Below, piece by piece: positions 24,606 to 32,666 of a stretch of 64,000 bases of DNA. Below the pieces are notes generated by a model. That model was not told the DNA's origin and did no database searches. It was given only the letters and a program-made list of their open reading frames with translations. Every line of letters starts with the position of its first letter. Within the stretch, counting starts at the first letter, position 1. A program made the translations under genes and the position numbers. Source of the DNA: Sphingomonas radiodurans (GTDB lineage: Bacteria > Pseudomonadota > Alphaproteobacteria > Sphingomonadales > Sphingomonadaceae); assembly GCF_020866845.1 (NCBI RefSeq), contig NZ_CP086594.1, positions 3,314,001-3,378,000 on the forward strand, in the 5' to 3' direction.

Positions 24606-25505
24606 ATGGCACGCGTCGCATTCATCGGTCTGGGCAACATGGGCGGCGGCATGGCTGCCAACCTCGCGAAGGCGGGGCATGACGTGCGTGCGTTCGATCT
24701 CAGCCCCGAGGCGCTCGATCGCGCCAAGGCTGCCGGCTGCCTCCCCGTCGCCAGCGCCGCCGAGGCGGTCGATGGCGCCGAGGCGATCATCACCATGCTC
24801 CCCGCCGGCAAGCACGTCGCGCAGGTCTATGCCGAGGCGGTGTTCGGCAACGCGCCACCCGCGGCGATCCTGATCGATTGCTCGACCATCGACGTCACCA
24901 CCGCGCGCCAAGTCGCGACCGACGCACAGGCGAAGGGGCTGGAGGCAGTCGACGCGCCCGTGTCGGGCGGTATCGCCGCGGCGAATGCCGGCACGCTCAC
25001 CTTCATGGTCGGCGGCTCGCAATCGGCGTTCGAGCTGGCGCAGCCGTTCCTCGAAGCGATGGGCAAGGCGGTGATCCACGCCGGCGCGAGCGGCGCGGGG
25101 CAAGCGGTGAAGATGTGCAACAACCTGATCCTCGGCGCGACGATGATCGCGACGTGCGAAGGCTTCGCGCTCGCCGAGAAGCTCGGGCTCGACGCACAGA
25201 CCTTCTACGACATCGCCAGCAAGGCGACCGCGCAGAGCTGGTCGATGACGAGCTACTGCCCGGTTCCCGGCGTCGGCCCGGAAAGCCCGGCCGATCGCGA
25301 TTACCAAGGCGGCTTTGCGGCGGCGCTGATGCTCAAGGATCTGCGGCTCGCGATGGATGCGGCGGAACAGGCCGGCGCGACCGTGCCGATGGGCACCCGC
25401 TCGCGTGACCTGTACGAGGCGTTCGCCGACGCCGGCCACGGCAACCTCGATTTCTCCGCGATCATCAAGACGTTCCAGAGCGCTTCAGTTCAGGGCACGT
25501 CATGA
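24606..25505 (+). CDS. mmsB: 3-hydroxyisobutyrate dehydrogenase
   Basis: A 299-residue NAD-dependent enzyme that oxidises 3-hydroxyisobutyrate to methylmalonate semialdehyde, the substrate of MmsA. The Rossmann motif is FIGLGNMGGGMAANLAKAGH at the N-terminus, the substrate loop DAPVSGGIAAANAGTLTFMVGG near 115-136, and the catalytic lysine region GAGQAVKMCNN near 165-175. Start chosen at 24606, after AGGAGA. It completes the valine route encoded in this operon and overlaps the next gene by four bases. Confidence 0.95.
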   Translation: MARVAFIGLGNMGGGMAANLAKAGHDVRAFDLSPEALDRAKAAGCLPVASAAEAVDGAEAIITMLPAGKHVAQVYAEAVFGNAPPAAILIDCSTIDVTTARQVATDAQAKGLEAVDAPVSGGIAAANAGTLTFMVGGSQSAFELAQPFLEAMGKAVIHAGASGAGQAVKMCNNLILGATMIATCEGFALAEKLGLDAQTFYDIASKATAQSWSMTSYCPVPGVGPESPADRDYQGGFAAALMLKDLRLAMDAAEQAGATVPMGTRSRDLYEAFADAGHGNLDFSAIIKTFQSASVQGTS

Positions 25506-25957
25506 GCGTTGCGTTCCGCCGCGAGAGCGACGAGGAGCATAAGGAACCGCGCTTCGAACTGCCGCTCCCCACGGGGCCGAACCTCGTCACCGCGCGCGGC
25601 GAAGCGTTGATCGACGAACGCATCGCGGCGCTCGACGCCGAGCAGCCCGGCGACGACGAACTGCGCAAGGCGGAGATCGCGCGCGAGCTCCGCTATTGGA
25701 AGACGCGCCGCGCAACCACCGTCCTCGCACCGCTGCCGCCGCCGGACGAAGTCGCCTTCGGCAGCCGCGTCCGCTTCCGCCTCAACGGCAAGGAACAGGA
25801 AATCACGCTGGTCGGCGACGACGAGGCCGATCCCGCCGCCGGCCTGATCGCCTTCTCCGCCCCGCTGGCGCGCGCGATGATGGGCGCAGGCGAGGGCGAG
25901 CTGGTCGCGTTCAACGGCCGCGAGGATGCGATCGAGGTGCTGGCGCTGCTCACCTGA
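25502..25957 (+). CDS. GreA/GreB-family elongation factor-like protein
   Basis: A 151-residue protein with the Gre layout: an N-terminal helical part (LVTARGEALIDERIAALDAE ... KAEIARELRYWKTRRA) and a C-terminal FKBP-like domain with FGSRVRFRLNGKEQEITLVGDDEADPAAGLIAFSAPLARAMMGAGEGE split over residues 82-135. It is shorter in the coiled coil than GreA, so cleavage stimulation of RNA polymerase is uncertain; it may be an Rnk-like or regulatory paralogue. It overlaps mmsB as ATGA and is probably co-translated. Confidence 0.8.
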   Translation: MSVAFRRESDEEHKEPRFELPLPTGPNLVTARGEALIDERIAALDAEQPGDDELRKAEIARELRYWKTRRATTVLAPLPPPDEVAFGSRVRFRLNGKEQEITLVGDDEADPAAGLIAFSAPLARAMMGAGEGELVAFNGREDAIEVLALLT

Positions 25958-26027
25958 TCACGGGGAGCATCCGGCACCAACGCCCCACTCCCGCGTTGCT
26001 GTCGTTCGAACCACAGGGAGTAACGAC

Positions 26028-26477
26028 ATGAGTATCTTCGGCGCGATCAAGAAGGCGATCTTCGGCGACCGCGGCCCATTGGGCGGCCAGTTCTCCGGCA
26101 AGCCCGCTCCCGCACCCCAGGCGGCGCCAGCGCCAAGCGCTCCCAAGCCGACCCCGGCACCGACGGCAGCACCCGCAGCTCCCAAGCCGGCGCCTGCACC
26201 AGCGGCCGCCGCCGCCCCGGTCGATGTCGAAAAGGTACTTACCGACATCGACGCCAAGAACGGCAGCCAGGCTCTCAACTGGCGCACCTCGATCGTCGAC
26301 CTGATGAAGCTGCTCGGCATCGATTCCAGCCTCGCCAACCGCAAGGAACTCGCCACAGAACTCGGTTACACCGGCGCGAAGGACGGCTCGGCCGAAATGA
26401 ACATCTGGCTCCACAAGGCCGTGATGCGCGAGCTGGAGAAAAACGGCGGCGTCGTCCCCGCTGGCCTGAAGGACTGA
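26028..26477 (+). CDS. DUF3597 family protein
   Basis: A 149-residue protein beginning MSIFGAIKKAIFG. A Pro/Ala-rich linker (about residues 20-62, repeated APKP-type units) joins a short N-terminal helix to a folded C-terminal domain (about 65-149) with VDVEKVLTDIDAKNG, LNWRTSIVDLMKLLGIDSSLANR and AKDGSAEMNIWLHKAVM. This is the DUF3597 domain, a small helical domain of unknown function. The start has GGGAG nearby at 26016. Confidence 0.85.
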   Translation: MSIFGAIKKAIFGDRGPLGGQFSGKPAPAPQAAPAPSAPKPTPAPTAAPAAPKPAPAPAAAAAPVDVEKVLTDIDAKNGSQALNWRTSIVDLMKLLGIDSSLANRKELATELGYTGAKDGSAEMNIWLHKAVMRELEKNGGVVPAGLKD

Positions 26478-26498
26478 TCCGGAGCGCCGCGAGCGCCC

Positions 26499-26571
26499 AC
26501 CTCCGTTCGTCCCGAGCATCGTCGAGGGACATCCCGCGAGGTGCCTCGACTGCGCTCTGCACGAACGGAGC
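26499..26571. repeat. Palindromic intergenic repeat, family C
   Basis: Left end CCTCCGTTCGT and right end ACGAACGGAG, with an inner pair GTCGAGG / CCTCGAC. It resembles the 19017-19139 element in its CTCCGTTCG ends. It lies between the DUF3597 gene and the MFS transporter gene. Confidence 0.75.
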
Positions 26572-26643
26572 GAAGTACACGCGCAGACTGCTTGCCGCCC
26601 CCTCCCGTTGCGCTAGACGAACAGCAACAAGGGAGGGGGCGCA

Positions 26644-28248
26644 ATGACGACGACCGCGGCAATCGACGAGCAGGTTGAACCGGCACCGGATGACATCCGG
26701 CTGGTCATCTCGGCCTCCGCGCTCGGTACCGTGTTCGAATGGTATGATTTCTTCATTTACGGCACGCTCGCCGCATCGGGCATCATCGGCCGCACCTTCT
26801 TCCCCGCGGGGAACGAGACGGTGCAGACCTTGCTCGCCTGGGCGGGCTTCGCGGTCGGCTTCGGGTTTCGCCCGCTCGGCGCCGTGGTGTTCGGCTATCT
26901 AGGCGACCGGCTGGGCCGCAAATACACCTTCCTCGTCACGATCGCGCTGATGGGCGTCGCCACCGCCGCCGTCGGGCTGGTCCCGTCCTATGAGGCGATC
27001 GGCATGGCGGCGCCGATCATCATCATCTTGCTGCGCATCGCGCAAGGGCTCGCGCTCGGCGGTGAATATGGCGGCGCGGCGGTCTATGTCGCGGAGCATT
27101 CGCCACCCGGAAGGAGTGGCTTCTATACCAGCTTCATCCAGGCCGGCGTGGCGGGCGGCTTCATCCTCAGCCTTGCCGTGGTGCTCGCGTTCAAGGCGCT
27201 GATCCCGGCCGACGCCTGGGGCGAGTGGGGCTGGCGGCTGCCGTTCCTGTTCTCGGTCGTGCTGCTCGCGATCTCGCTGTGGATGCGCGTGAAGCTTTCC
27301 GAAAGCCCGGTGTTCAAGAAGATGCGCGCCGCCGGCGAGATCGAGGCGAACCCAGTGCGCGCGGCCTTCACCTATCCCGGCAATCTCAAGCGCATGTTCG
27401 TCGCGATGATCGGCATCGCCGCGGGGCTGACGGTGATCTGGTACACGTCGATGTTCAGCGTGCTCTCGTTCCTGCAGACGACGATGCGCGTCGATGAAAC
27501 GACGGCGCAATTGCTGTCCGCCGCCGGCGCGCTGATGGGCCTGTTCTGGTTCGTCTATTTCGGCCGCTTGTCCGATCGCATCGGGCGCAAGAAGCCGATC
27601 GTGATCGGCTATGTCGCGACGCTGATCCTGCTATTCCCGATCTTCTGGCTGATCGCCGCCGCCGCCAACCCCGGTCTCGCGCGCGCCGGCGAGACATCGC
27701 CGGTCGTCGTCTCCGGCCCCGACTGCGCCTACAGCCCGTTTTCGGCCAAGCAGGAGACCGAATGCGGTAGCCTGCTCGATGCCCTCTCGAAGAAGGGCGT
27801 GCCCTACACCACCGCCGTAGCGCCGCAGACCGGCATCACGATCGGCGCCCGTCCGCTAGCCGATCGCTCGCCGCAAGCGATCGACGCTGCGCTCACCGCC
27901 GCCGGCTACGATCTCACGAAGGTCGTGCCCACCGCGAGCAACATCGCGCTGATCCTGCTCGCGATCCTCGGCATCACCGGCCTCTCGGGAATCACCTACG
28001 GCCCCGTCGCCGCGGCGCTTGCGGAAATGTTCCCACCCGCAATCCGTTACTCGTCACTGTCGATCCCCTACCATCTCGGCACCGGCTATTTCGGCGGGTT
28101 CCTGCCCTTCATCAGCCAGTATATCGTCGCCAAGACGGGCGATCCGTTCGCCGGCCTCTGGTATACTTGGGGGATAACGCTGCTGGCGTTGATCGTCTGC
28201 CTGATCTGGCTGCGCGACGATGCGCAGGGACGCGCCACAGTGGCGTGA
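26644..28248 (+). CDS. MFS transporter, metabolite:H+ symporter type
   Basis: A 534-residue inner-membrane protein with 12 predicted segments. The early motif GTVFEWYDFFIYG and the loop GYLGDRLGRKYTFLVT are signatures of the ProP/KgtP/ShiA (MHS) group, as is RIAQGLALGGEYGGAAVYVAEH. A hydrophilic insert of about 70 residues (around 350-425, containing two cysteines in PDCAYSPF and ETECGSLL) sits in the second half and is probably periplasmic. Substrate unknown; dicarboxylates, betaine or aromatic acids are transported by relatives. AGGGAGGGGGCGCA gives a strong ribosome site. Confidence 0.9.
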   Translation: MTTTAAIDEQVEPAPDDIRLVISASALGTVFEWYDFFIYGTLAASGIIGRTFFPAGNETVQTLLAWAGFAVGFGFRPLGAVVFGYLGDRLGRKYTFLVTIALMGVATAAVGLVPSYEAIGMAAPIIIILLRIAQGLALGGEYGGAAVYVAEHSPPGRSGFYTSFIQAGVAGGFILSLAVVLAFKALIPADAWGEWGWRLPFLFSVVLLAISLWMRVKLSESPVFKKMRAAGEIEANPVRAAFTYPGNLKRMFVAMIGIAAGLTVIWYTSMFSVLSFLQTTMRVDETTAQLLSAAGALMGLFWFVYFGRLSDRIGRKKPIVIGYVATLILLFPIFWLIAAAANPGLARAGETSPVVVSGPDCAYSPFSAKQETECGSLLDALSKKGVPYTTAVAPQTGITIGARPLADRSPQAIDAALTAAGYDLTKVVPTASNIALILLAILGITGLSGITYGPVAAALAEMFPPAIRYSSLSIPYHLGTGYFGGFLPFISQYIVAKTGDPFAGLWYTWGITLLALIVCLIWLRDDAQGRATVA

Positions 28249-28276
28249 TCGCGCGCACGCCGCTAGGCCCGCGCCG

Positions 28277-29299
28277 ATGACCGCACCCGCCCGCCTGCGC
28301 CTCGACGGCGCCGCCCTCGTTGAAAACTGGCGCGCATTGGCGCGGATGAGCGGCACCGCGGCGTGCGGCGCGGCAGTAAAGGCCGACGGCTACGGGCTCG
28401 GCGCGCGCGAGGTGGTCCAGCGGCTGGCCGCAGCGGGATGCCGCAACTTCTTCGTCGCCACCTGGGCCGAAGCCGCGTCACTCGCCGATCTCGGCGTGCC
28501 GCTCGCCGTCCTGCACGGCGTCCGCGCCGCCGATCTGCCGCTCACCGGCCACCACGCCCGCCCGGTGCTCAACTCGACCGCGCAGGTCCAGCGCTGGCGC
28601 GAAGCCGGGCAGGGCGCCTGCGACGTGATGGTCGACACCGGCATGAACCGCCTCGGCATCTCGCTCGAGGATGTCGCCGCCGGCCTGCTCGATGGCCTGA
28701 CGATCGACACGTTGATGAGCCACCTCGCCTGTGCCGACGAAGACGCCGCGATGAACGCCGGCCAGCGTGCCGCTCTACAGTCGCTCGCCGGCCGCACGAG
28801 CGCCCGTCGCCTCAGCCTCGCCAACTCCGCCGGCATCGCGCTCGGCCCGGACTATTCCTTCGACCTGACTCGCCCCGGCCTCGCGCTCTACGGCGGGGTC
28901 CCGAGGGCCAAACTCGCCGCGATGATCCGCCCGGTCGTGACGATCGAAGCCGAGGTGCTGCAACGCCGCCACGTCCCCGCCGGCGCCCGCGTCGGCTACA
29001 ACGCCACCTGGATCGCGACGCGCGACAGTCAGGTCGCGGTCGTCAACCTCGGCTACGCCGACGGCTACCGCCGCGCCTTCTCCGACCGCGGCACCGCCTT
29101 CGCGGGTGATCGAGCACTGCCGGTAATCGGCCGCGTCTCGATGGACCTGACCGCGATCGACATTACCGGCGTCGAGGTAGGCGAGGGCGACTGGCTCGCG
29201 TTCGACCCGGATCTCGCCCGCGCCTCCGCCGCGTCAGGCGTCTCGCAATACGAACTCCTCACCGGCCTTGGCCACCGCTTCGACCAGGTCTGGATGTAA
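28277..29299 (+). CDS. alr: Alanine racemase
   Basis: A 340-residue PLP enzyme that supplies D-alanine for peptidoglycan. The PLP lysine is Lys35 in AAVKADGYGLG, and the catalytic tyrosine is in GARVGYNATW near 240. Other landmarks are DVMVDTGMNRLGIS and LSLANSAGIAL, and the C-terminal barrel with NLGYADGYRRAFSDRG and VIGRVSMDLTAIDIT. Start set at 28277 because the family begins just before the first barrel strand. It lies 28 bases after the MFS gene. Confidence 0.95.
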   Translation: MTAPARLRLDGAALVENWRALARMSGTAACGAAVKADGYGLGAREVVQRLAAAGCRNFFVATWAEAASLADLGVPLAVLHGVRAADLPLTGHHARPVLNSTAQVQRWREAGQGACDVMVDTGMNRLGISLEDVAAGLLDGLTIDTLMSHLACADEDAAMNAGQRAALQSLAGRTSARRLSLANSAGIALGPDYSFDLTRPGLALYGGVPRAKLAAMIRPVVTIEAEVLQRRHVPAGARVGYNATWIATRDSQVAVVNLGYADGYRRAFSDRGTAFAGDRALPVIGRVSMDLTAIDITGVEVGEGDWLAFDPDLARASAASGVSQYELLTGLGHRFDQVWM

Positions 29300-29309
29300 C
29301 TACCACACT

Positions 29310-29393
29310 CGTCATCCCGGCCTTGAGCCGGGATCCCGCTTCTTCTCCCTCGCAGCCAAGGCAGCGTGACCCCGGATCAAGTCCGGGGTGACG
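29310..29393. repeat. Palindromic intergenic repeat, family A, providing the 3' end of the PhaC-like gene
   Basis: Arms CGTCATCCCGGCCTTGAGCC / GGGATCCCGC and the opposite arm ending GGATCAAGTCCGGGGTGACG. It lies between the convergent alr and PhaC-like genes. The PhaC-like reading frame runs through almost the whole element and stops at the TGA inside its distal end (29312-29314). Confidence 0.88.
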
Positions 29394-30445
29394 GGGATGG
29401 GCACGCTCCCCAACCAATCCCGCAACGGCTCCCACAATTGCGCCCGCGCGCGGCTGCCCACCACCATCCCGACATGCCCCGCGCCCAGATCGCACCGCTC
29501 AGGCAGCCCGATCGCAGTCGCGGCCGGCACAATCCGATCGCTCAGCGAGACGAACTCGATCGCCGGGCAGGGCAGCGCCAGCGGATCGACGACCGCCCCC
29601 GCCACCCGCCACGCGCCGCGCCCCGGCGCATCGTCCGCCAGCATCTGCTCGAACAACTCCGCGCCCGCCGCATAGGTCAGCGGCGCGCCGGCATTCGCCC
29701 AATCCTCCATCGCCACGAACATCCCGGTCTCGGGCTCCGGCATCGCCGCAAACGCCTCGTACTTGGCGATGGTGCGGGCGGGATCGAGCTTCCAGAACCC
29801 CGATTGCAGCACCTCCATCGGCACCAGCCCCAGCTGCGCGCAAGCGGGCTTAGCCGCCCCCCACAGCGCCGCCATGTCCTTGCGCCCCGCCGCGCCATAA
29901 CCGTCGAACCGCCACGGCGAAGCGATCGTCGCCACCCCAGCAAGCAGCCCGCTCGCCGCCGCCGCGACGCTCATCGTCCCGCCGAGACAATAGCCGACCA
30001 CGATCGGCGGCGTCTCGAACCGCCGCAGCAACGGCAGCAGCAAGCGCTCGACATGCCCCGCAACGTCGAGGCCGTGATCCGCCGGCCTAGGTTCCCCCCA
30101 ATCGAGCAGCCACGCGTGAAAGCCCTGCTCGGCGATCCACCGGACGAGCGATCGCCCTTCCATCAGGTCGAGGATGAAGGGCGGGTTGATCAGCGACGGC
30201 ACGAACAACACTGGCCGCCCCGTGCCGCCGTAATCACGCAACCGTGCTCGACCCTGCCGCCGCCGCGCCGGCGCCATCCGCCGCAACCGTCGTGGCGCCT
30301 CCTGATACCGCGTCAGTCCAGCCAGCGCCGCCGCCTGTCGATCATCATTTGCTGCGGTTTCGCTGCGCAGCAAATCGAGGAACAGGGGCAGCGGCCGGGG
30401 TCCGTGTTGCGGTGCCGCATAAGATGCTGTAGCGCCTTGAACCAT
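29312..30445 (-). CDS. PhaC-like alpha/beta hydrolase (class III poly-hydroxyalkanoate synthase type)
   Basis: A 377-residue protein with the synthase lipase-box IVVGYCLGGTMS, where Cys153 replaces the usual serine. The preceding run FVPSLINPPFILDLMEGRSL and WLLDWGEP is characteristic of PhaC. The acid is in SLSDRIVPAA and the His in GAGHVGMVVG. No PhaE subunit is adjacent, and class III enzymes normally need one. The next gene, divergent, is phaR. The last ~27 residues (VTPDLIRG ... DPGSRPG) are encoded by an intergenic repeat, so the natural stop has been lost or replaced; the catalytic domain is complete without them. It could also be a depolymerase-like hydrolase. Confidence 0.8.
   Translation of the reverse strand: MVQGATASYAAPQHGPRPLPLFLDLLRSETAANDDRQAAALAGLTRYQEAPRRLRRMAPARRRQGRARLRDYGGTGRPVLFVPSLINPPFILDLMEGRSLVRWIAEQGFHAWLLDWGEPRPADHGLDVAGHVERLLLPLLRRFETPPIVVGYCLGGTMSVAAAASGLLAGVATIASPWRFDGYGAAGRKDMAALWGAAKPACAQLGLVPMEVLQSGFWKLDPARTIAKYEAFAAMPEPETGMFVAMEDWANAGAPLTYAAGAELFEQMLADDAPGRGAWRVAGAVVDPLALPCPAIEFVSLSDRIVPAATAIGLPERCDLGAGHVGMVVGSRARAQLWEPLRDWLGSVPIPVTPDLIRGHAALAAREKKRDPGSRPG
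30348..30374. promoter_or_regulatory. Candidate PhaR operator, perfect 9-base inverted repeat
   Basis: TTTGCTGCG (30348-30356), nine bases, CGCAGCAAA (30366-30374), about 90 bases upstream of phaR and inside the first codons of the PhaC-like gene. Known PhaR proteins bind TGC-rich dyads of the CTGC...GCAG type. The match and position suggest autoregulation, by inference. Confidence 0.4.
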
Positions 30446-30463
30446 ATTGGGTGGGGCCTTGCG

Positions 30464-31030
30464 ATGAAGAAACAGCACGACGTGAACGGCGTGGTCGTCA
30501 TCAAGAAATACGCCAATCGTCGGCTCTACAACACCGAAAGCTCATCCTACATCACGCTCGAGCATTTGGCCGCGATGACGCGCGACGGGCGCGAGTTCAA
30601 GGTCGTCGACGCCAAGTCCGACGACGATATCACGCATAGCGTGCTCACCCAGATCATCATGGAAGAGGAAGGCCGCGGCAACACGCCGATGCTGCCGGTG
30701 AACTTCCTGCGTCAGCTCATTGCGATGTACGGCGATTCGATGCAGGCAATGGTGCCCGGCTATCTCGAAGCCTCGATGGAAAGCTTCCGCCGCAACCAGG
30801 CGCAATTCAAGTCTGCGGTCGAAGGCGCCTTCGCCGGCTCGCCCTTCGCCGAAATGGCCAAGCGCAACATGGCGATGTTCGAAGTCGCCACCAGCGCCTT
30901 CAAGCCCAAGCCTGCGGCAACCACCGGCACCGTTCCGGCCGTCCACCACGGTAGCAAGGATGACGAGATCGCCGCGCTGAAGGCCGAACTCGCGAACCTG
31001 CAGGACAAGGTGAACAAGTTGGCGCAGTAA
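30464..31030 (+). CDS. phaR: PhaR, polyhydroxyalkanoate synthesis repressor
   Basis: A 188-residue regulator that binds both DNA and PHA granules and controls phasin and synthesis genes. The N-terminal PHB/PHA accumulation domain is clear: VVVIKKYANRRLYNTESSSY, ITLEHLAAMTRDG, VVDAKSDDDITHSVLTQII. A middle helical domain (LPVNFLRQLIAMYGDSMQAMVPGY) and a Pro/Ala linker precede a C-terminal coiled coil (DDEIAALKAELANLQDKVNKL). It is divergent from the PhaC-like gene with 18 bases between starts, so their promoters overlap the coding ends. Confidence 0.95.
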   Translation: MKKQHDVNGVVVIKKYANRRLYNTESSSYITLEHLAAMTRDGREFKVVDAKSDDDITHSVLTQIIMEEEGRGNTPMLPVNFLRQLIAMYGDSMQAMVPGYLEASMESFRRNQAQFKSAVEGAFAGSPFAEMAKRNMAMFEVATSAFKPKPAATTGTVPAVHHGSKDDEIAALKAELANLQDKVNKLAQ

Positions 31031-31052
31031 TGCGTCAGTCATTCACCGCTCT

Positions 31053-31134
31053 GTCACTCCGGCCTTGAGCCGGGGTCCCGCTTCTTCATCGGGCGGTCAG
31101 GTCACCGTCACCCCGGATCAAGTCCGGGGCAACG
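31053..31134. repeat. Palindromic intergenic repeat, family A
   Basis: Left arm GTCACTCCGGCCTTGAGCCG, right arm GGATCAAGTCCGGGGCAAC. The right end has lost the usual GTGACG, so the copy is somewhat decayed. It lies between the convergent phaR and methyltransferase genes. Confidence 0.82.
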
Positions 31135-31143
31135 GCGCAATCC

Positions 31144-31941
31144 TCACTTCGGCTTGACGAACTTCAGCGTAAACCGATCGCTCTCGCCGATTGCCGCATA
31201 CTTTGCCTTGTCGACATCCTTCAGCCGATAGTTCGGCGGCAGCGTCCATACGCCCTCGGGGTGATCGTGCGTGTCCTTCGGGTTCGCATTGACGCGGCTC
31301 TCGCCTGCCAGCTTGAAGCCCGCCGCCTGCGCCAGCCGCACCACGGTCGAGCGCTTGATATAGCCGCTCTTCTTCTCCAGCGCGGTGTCCATCGTCTCGG
31401 GCAGGCGGTGATCGACCACGCCCAGCGTGCCGCCCGGCTTCAGCGCCGCGAAGAATGCAGCGAACGTGCGGCCAGCGACTTGCTGGTCCTCGCCCATCAG
31501 CAGATTGTGGACGTTGCGGAACGTCAGCACGACATCCGCGCTGCCCGCCGGAAGCGTGCTGACGCCGGTCGCCGGATCGATTGTCGCCACCGTCGCCGGG
31601 CCGAACCATGCTTCCTTCGTCGTCAGCATCTTCTGCACGCCCTCGGCATTCCGGGTCGGCACGAACGCGACATAGCGGCCCTTGCCCTTCACCATCGGCG
31701 CGAGGATCTCGGTATACCAGCCGCCGCCGGGGATGAACTCGACGACCGTGTCGGTCGGCTTCACGCCGAAGAAGGCGAGCGTTTCGGCCGGGTGGCGATA
31801 GCGGTCGCGCGCGCGGTTCGCCTCGCTGCGCTGCGTGTCGGCGATCGCTGCCTTCACCGCGGTAGTGGGCGCTGTTGCGGTCTGCGCGACGAGCGCGGAG
31901 GCACTGGCGAGCAGAACGGTCGCAATGGCGATGGTGCGCAT
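31144..31941 (-). CDS. Exported class I SAM-dependent methyltransferase-like protein
   Basis: A 265-residue protein with a signal peptide (MRTIAIATVLLASASALVAQ) when started at 31941. The body is a methyltransferase fold: TVVEFIPGGGWYTEIL (motif I, about residues 66-81), ADVVLTFRNVHNL near 135, and LKPGGTLGVVDHRLPE near 165. The family (COG4798-like predicted methyltransferases) is often found with a signal peptide. SAM is not known to be available in the periplasm, so either the signal is not used or the protein has a different role. The ATG at 31998 would hide the signal and is less likely. Confidence 0.8.
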   Translation of the reverse strand: MRTIAIATVLLASASALVAQTATAPTTAVKAAIADTQRSEANRARDRYRHPAETLAFFGVKPTDTVVEFIPGGGWYTEILAPMVKGKGRYVAFVPTRNAEGVQKMLTTKEAWFGPATVATIDPATGVSTLPAGSADVVLTFRNVHNLLMGEDQQVAGRTFAAFFAALKPGGTLGVVDHRLPETMDTALEKKSGYIKRSTVVRLAQAAGFKLAGESRVNANPKDTHDHPEGVWTLPPNYRLKDVDKAKYAAIGESDRFTLKFVKPK

Positions 31942-32009
31942 GTATCTCTCTCCCGAAGGTTGTGCGCGAGGTGTGGAGGCAAGCCGATGGTAACGCAAGC
32001 GGGCGCGCG

Positions 32010-32666
32010 GTGACGCCGCCGATCTTTCGGCCGGCCGGCGCCGGTGCGCTGCTGGCGGACTTCGGCGGCGCGATCGACGAGGCGGTGTTCGCTCGCGTCG
32101 TCGCGCTCGATCGTGCGCTGGCGCACGCCGCGCCGCCTGGCCTGATCGAAACGGTGCCCGCCTATACCAGCCTGCTGCTTGTCTTCGATCCCCTCGCCAC
32201 CGATCACGCCGCGATCGAGGCGCTCGCCGCGCCGCATGCCGCAGCGCCCGCCGCTGACTTCGCCAATGTCGCGACGCACGAGGTGCCGGTCTGCTACGAC
32301 TGCGCAGACGCGCCCGATCTCGCCGCAGTCGCCGAACGGCTCGCGATGCCGCCGGAAGCGGTGATCGCCGCGCATCTCGCGGGCGACTATCGCGTGTTCA
32401 TGTACGGCTTCGCGCCCGGCTACGCCTACCTCGGCGGCGTGCCCGAGGCGCTCCACCTGCCACGCAAGCCCGCCGCCGTACGCGGCCATCCCCTCGGCAG
32501 CGTGATGATCGCCGGCCCGCAATGCCTGATCACGACGCTGCCGATGCCGACCGGCTGGTGGGTGATCGGCCGCACGCCCCTGCGCGTGCTCGACGCCGCC
32601 GCCGAGAAGCCGTTCCGCTTCGAGCCGGGCGACCGCGTCCGCTTCACCCGCATCGCTGCGGCATGA
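32010..32666 (+). CDS. pxpB: 5-oxoprolinase subunit B (allophanate hydrolase subunit 1 family)
   Basis: A 218-residue protein of the KipI/PxpB group. Landmarks are PAGAGALLADFG at the N-terminus, PAYTSLLLVFDP, HEVPVCYDCADAPDLAAVAERL, the FAPGYAYLGGVP motif (about residues 132-143) and PLGSVMIAGPQC. In E. coli PxpB works with PxpA and PxpC to open 5-oxoproline at the cost of ATP. The start is GTG at 32010. It overlaps pxpC by four bases (ATGA). No PxpA gene is present in the window. Confidence 0.9.
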   Translation: MTPPIFRPAGAGALLADFGGAIDEAVFARVVALDRALAHAAPPGLIETVPAYTSLLLVFDPLATDHAAIEALAAPHAAAPAADFANVATHEVPVCYDCADAPDLAAVAERLAMPPEAVIAAHLAGDYRVFMYGFAPGYAYLGGVPEALHLPRKPAAVRGHPLGSVMIAGPQCLITTLPMPTGWWVIGRTPLRVLDAAAEKPFRFEPGDRVRFTRIAAA

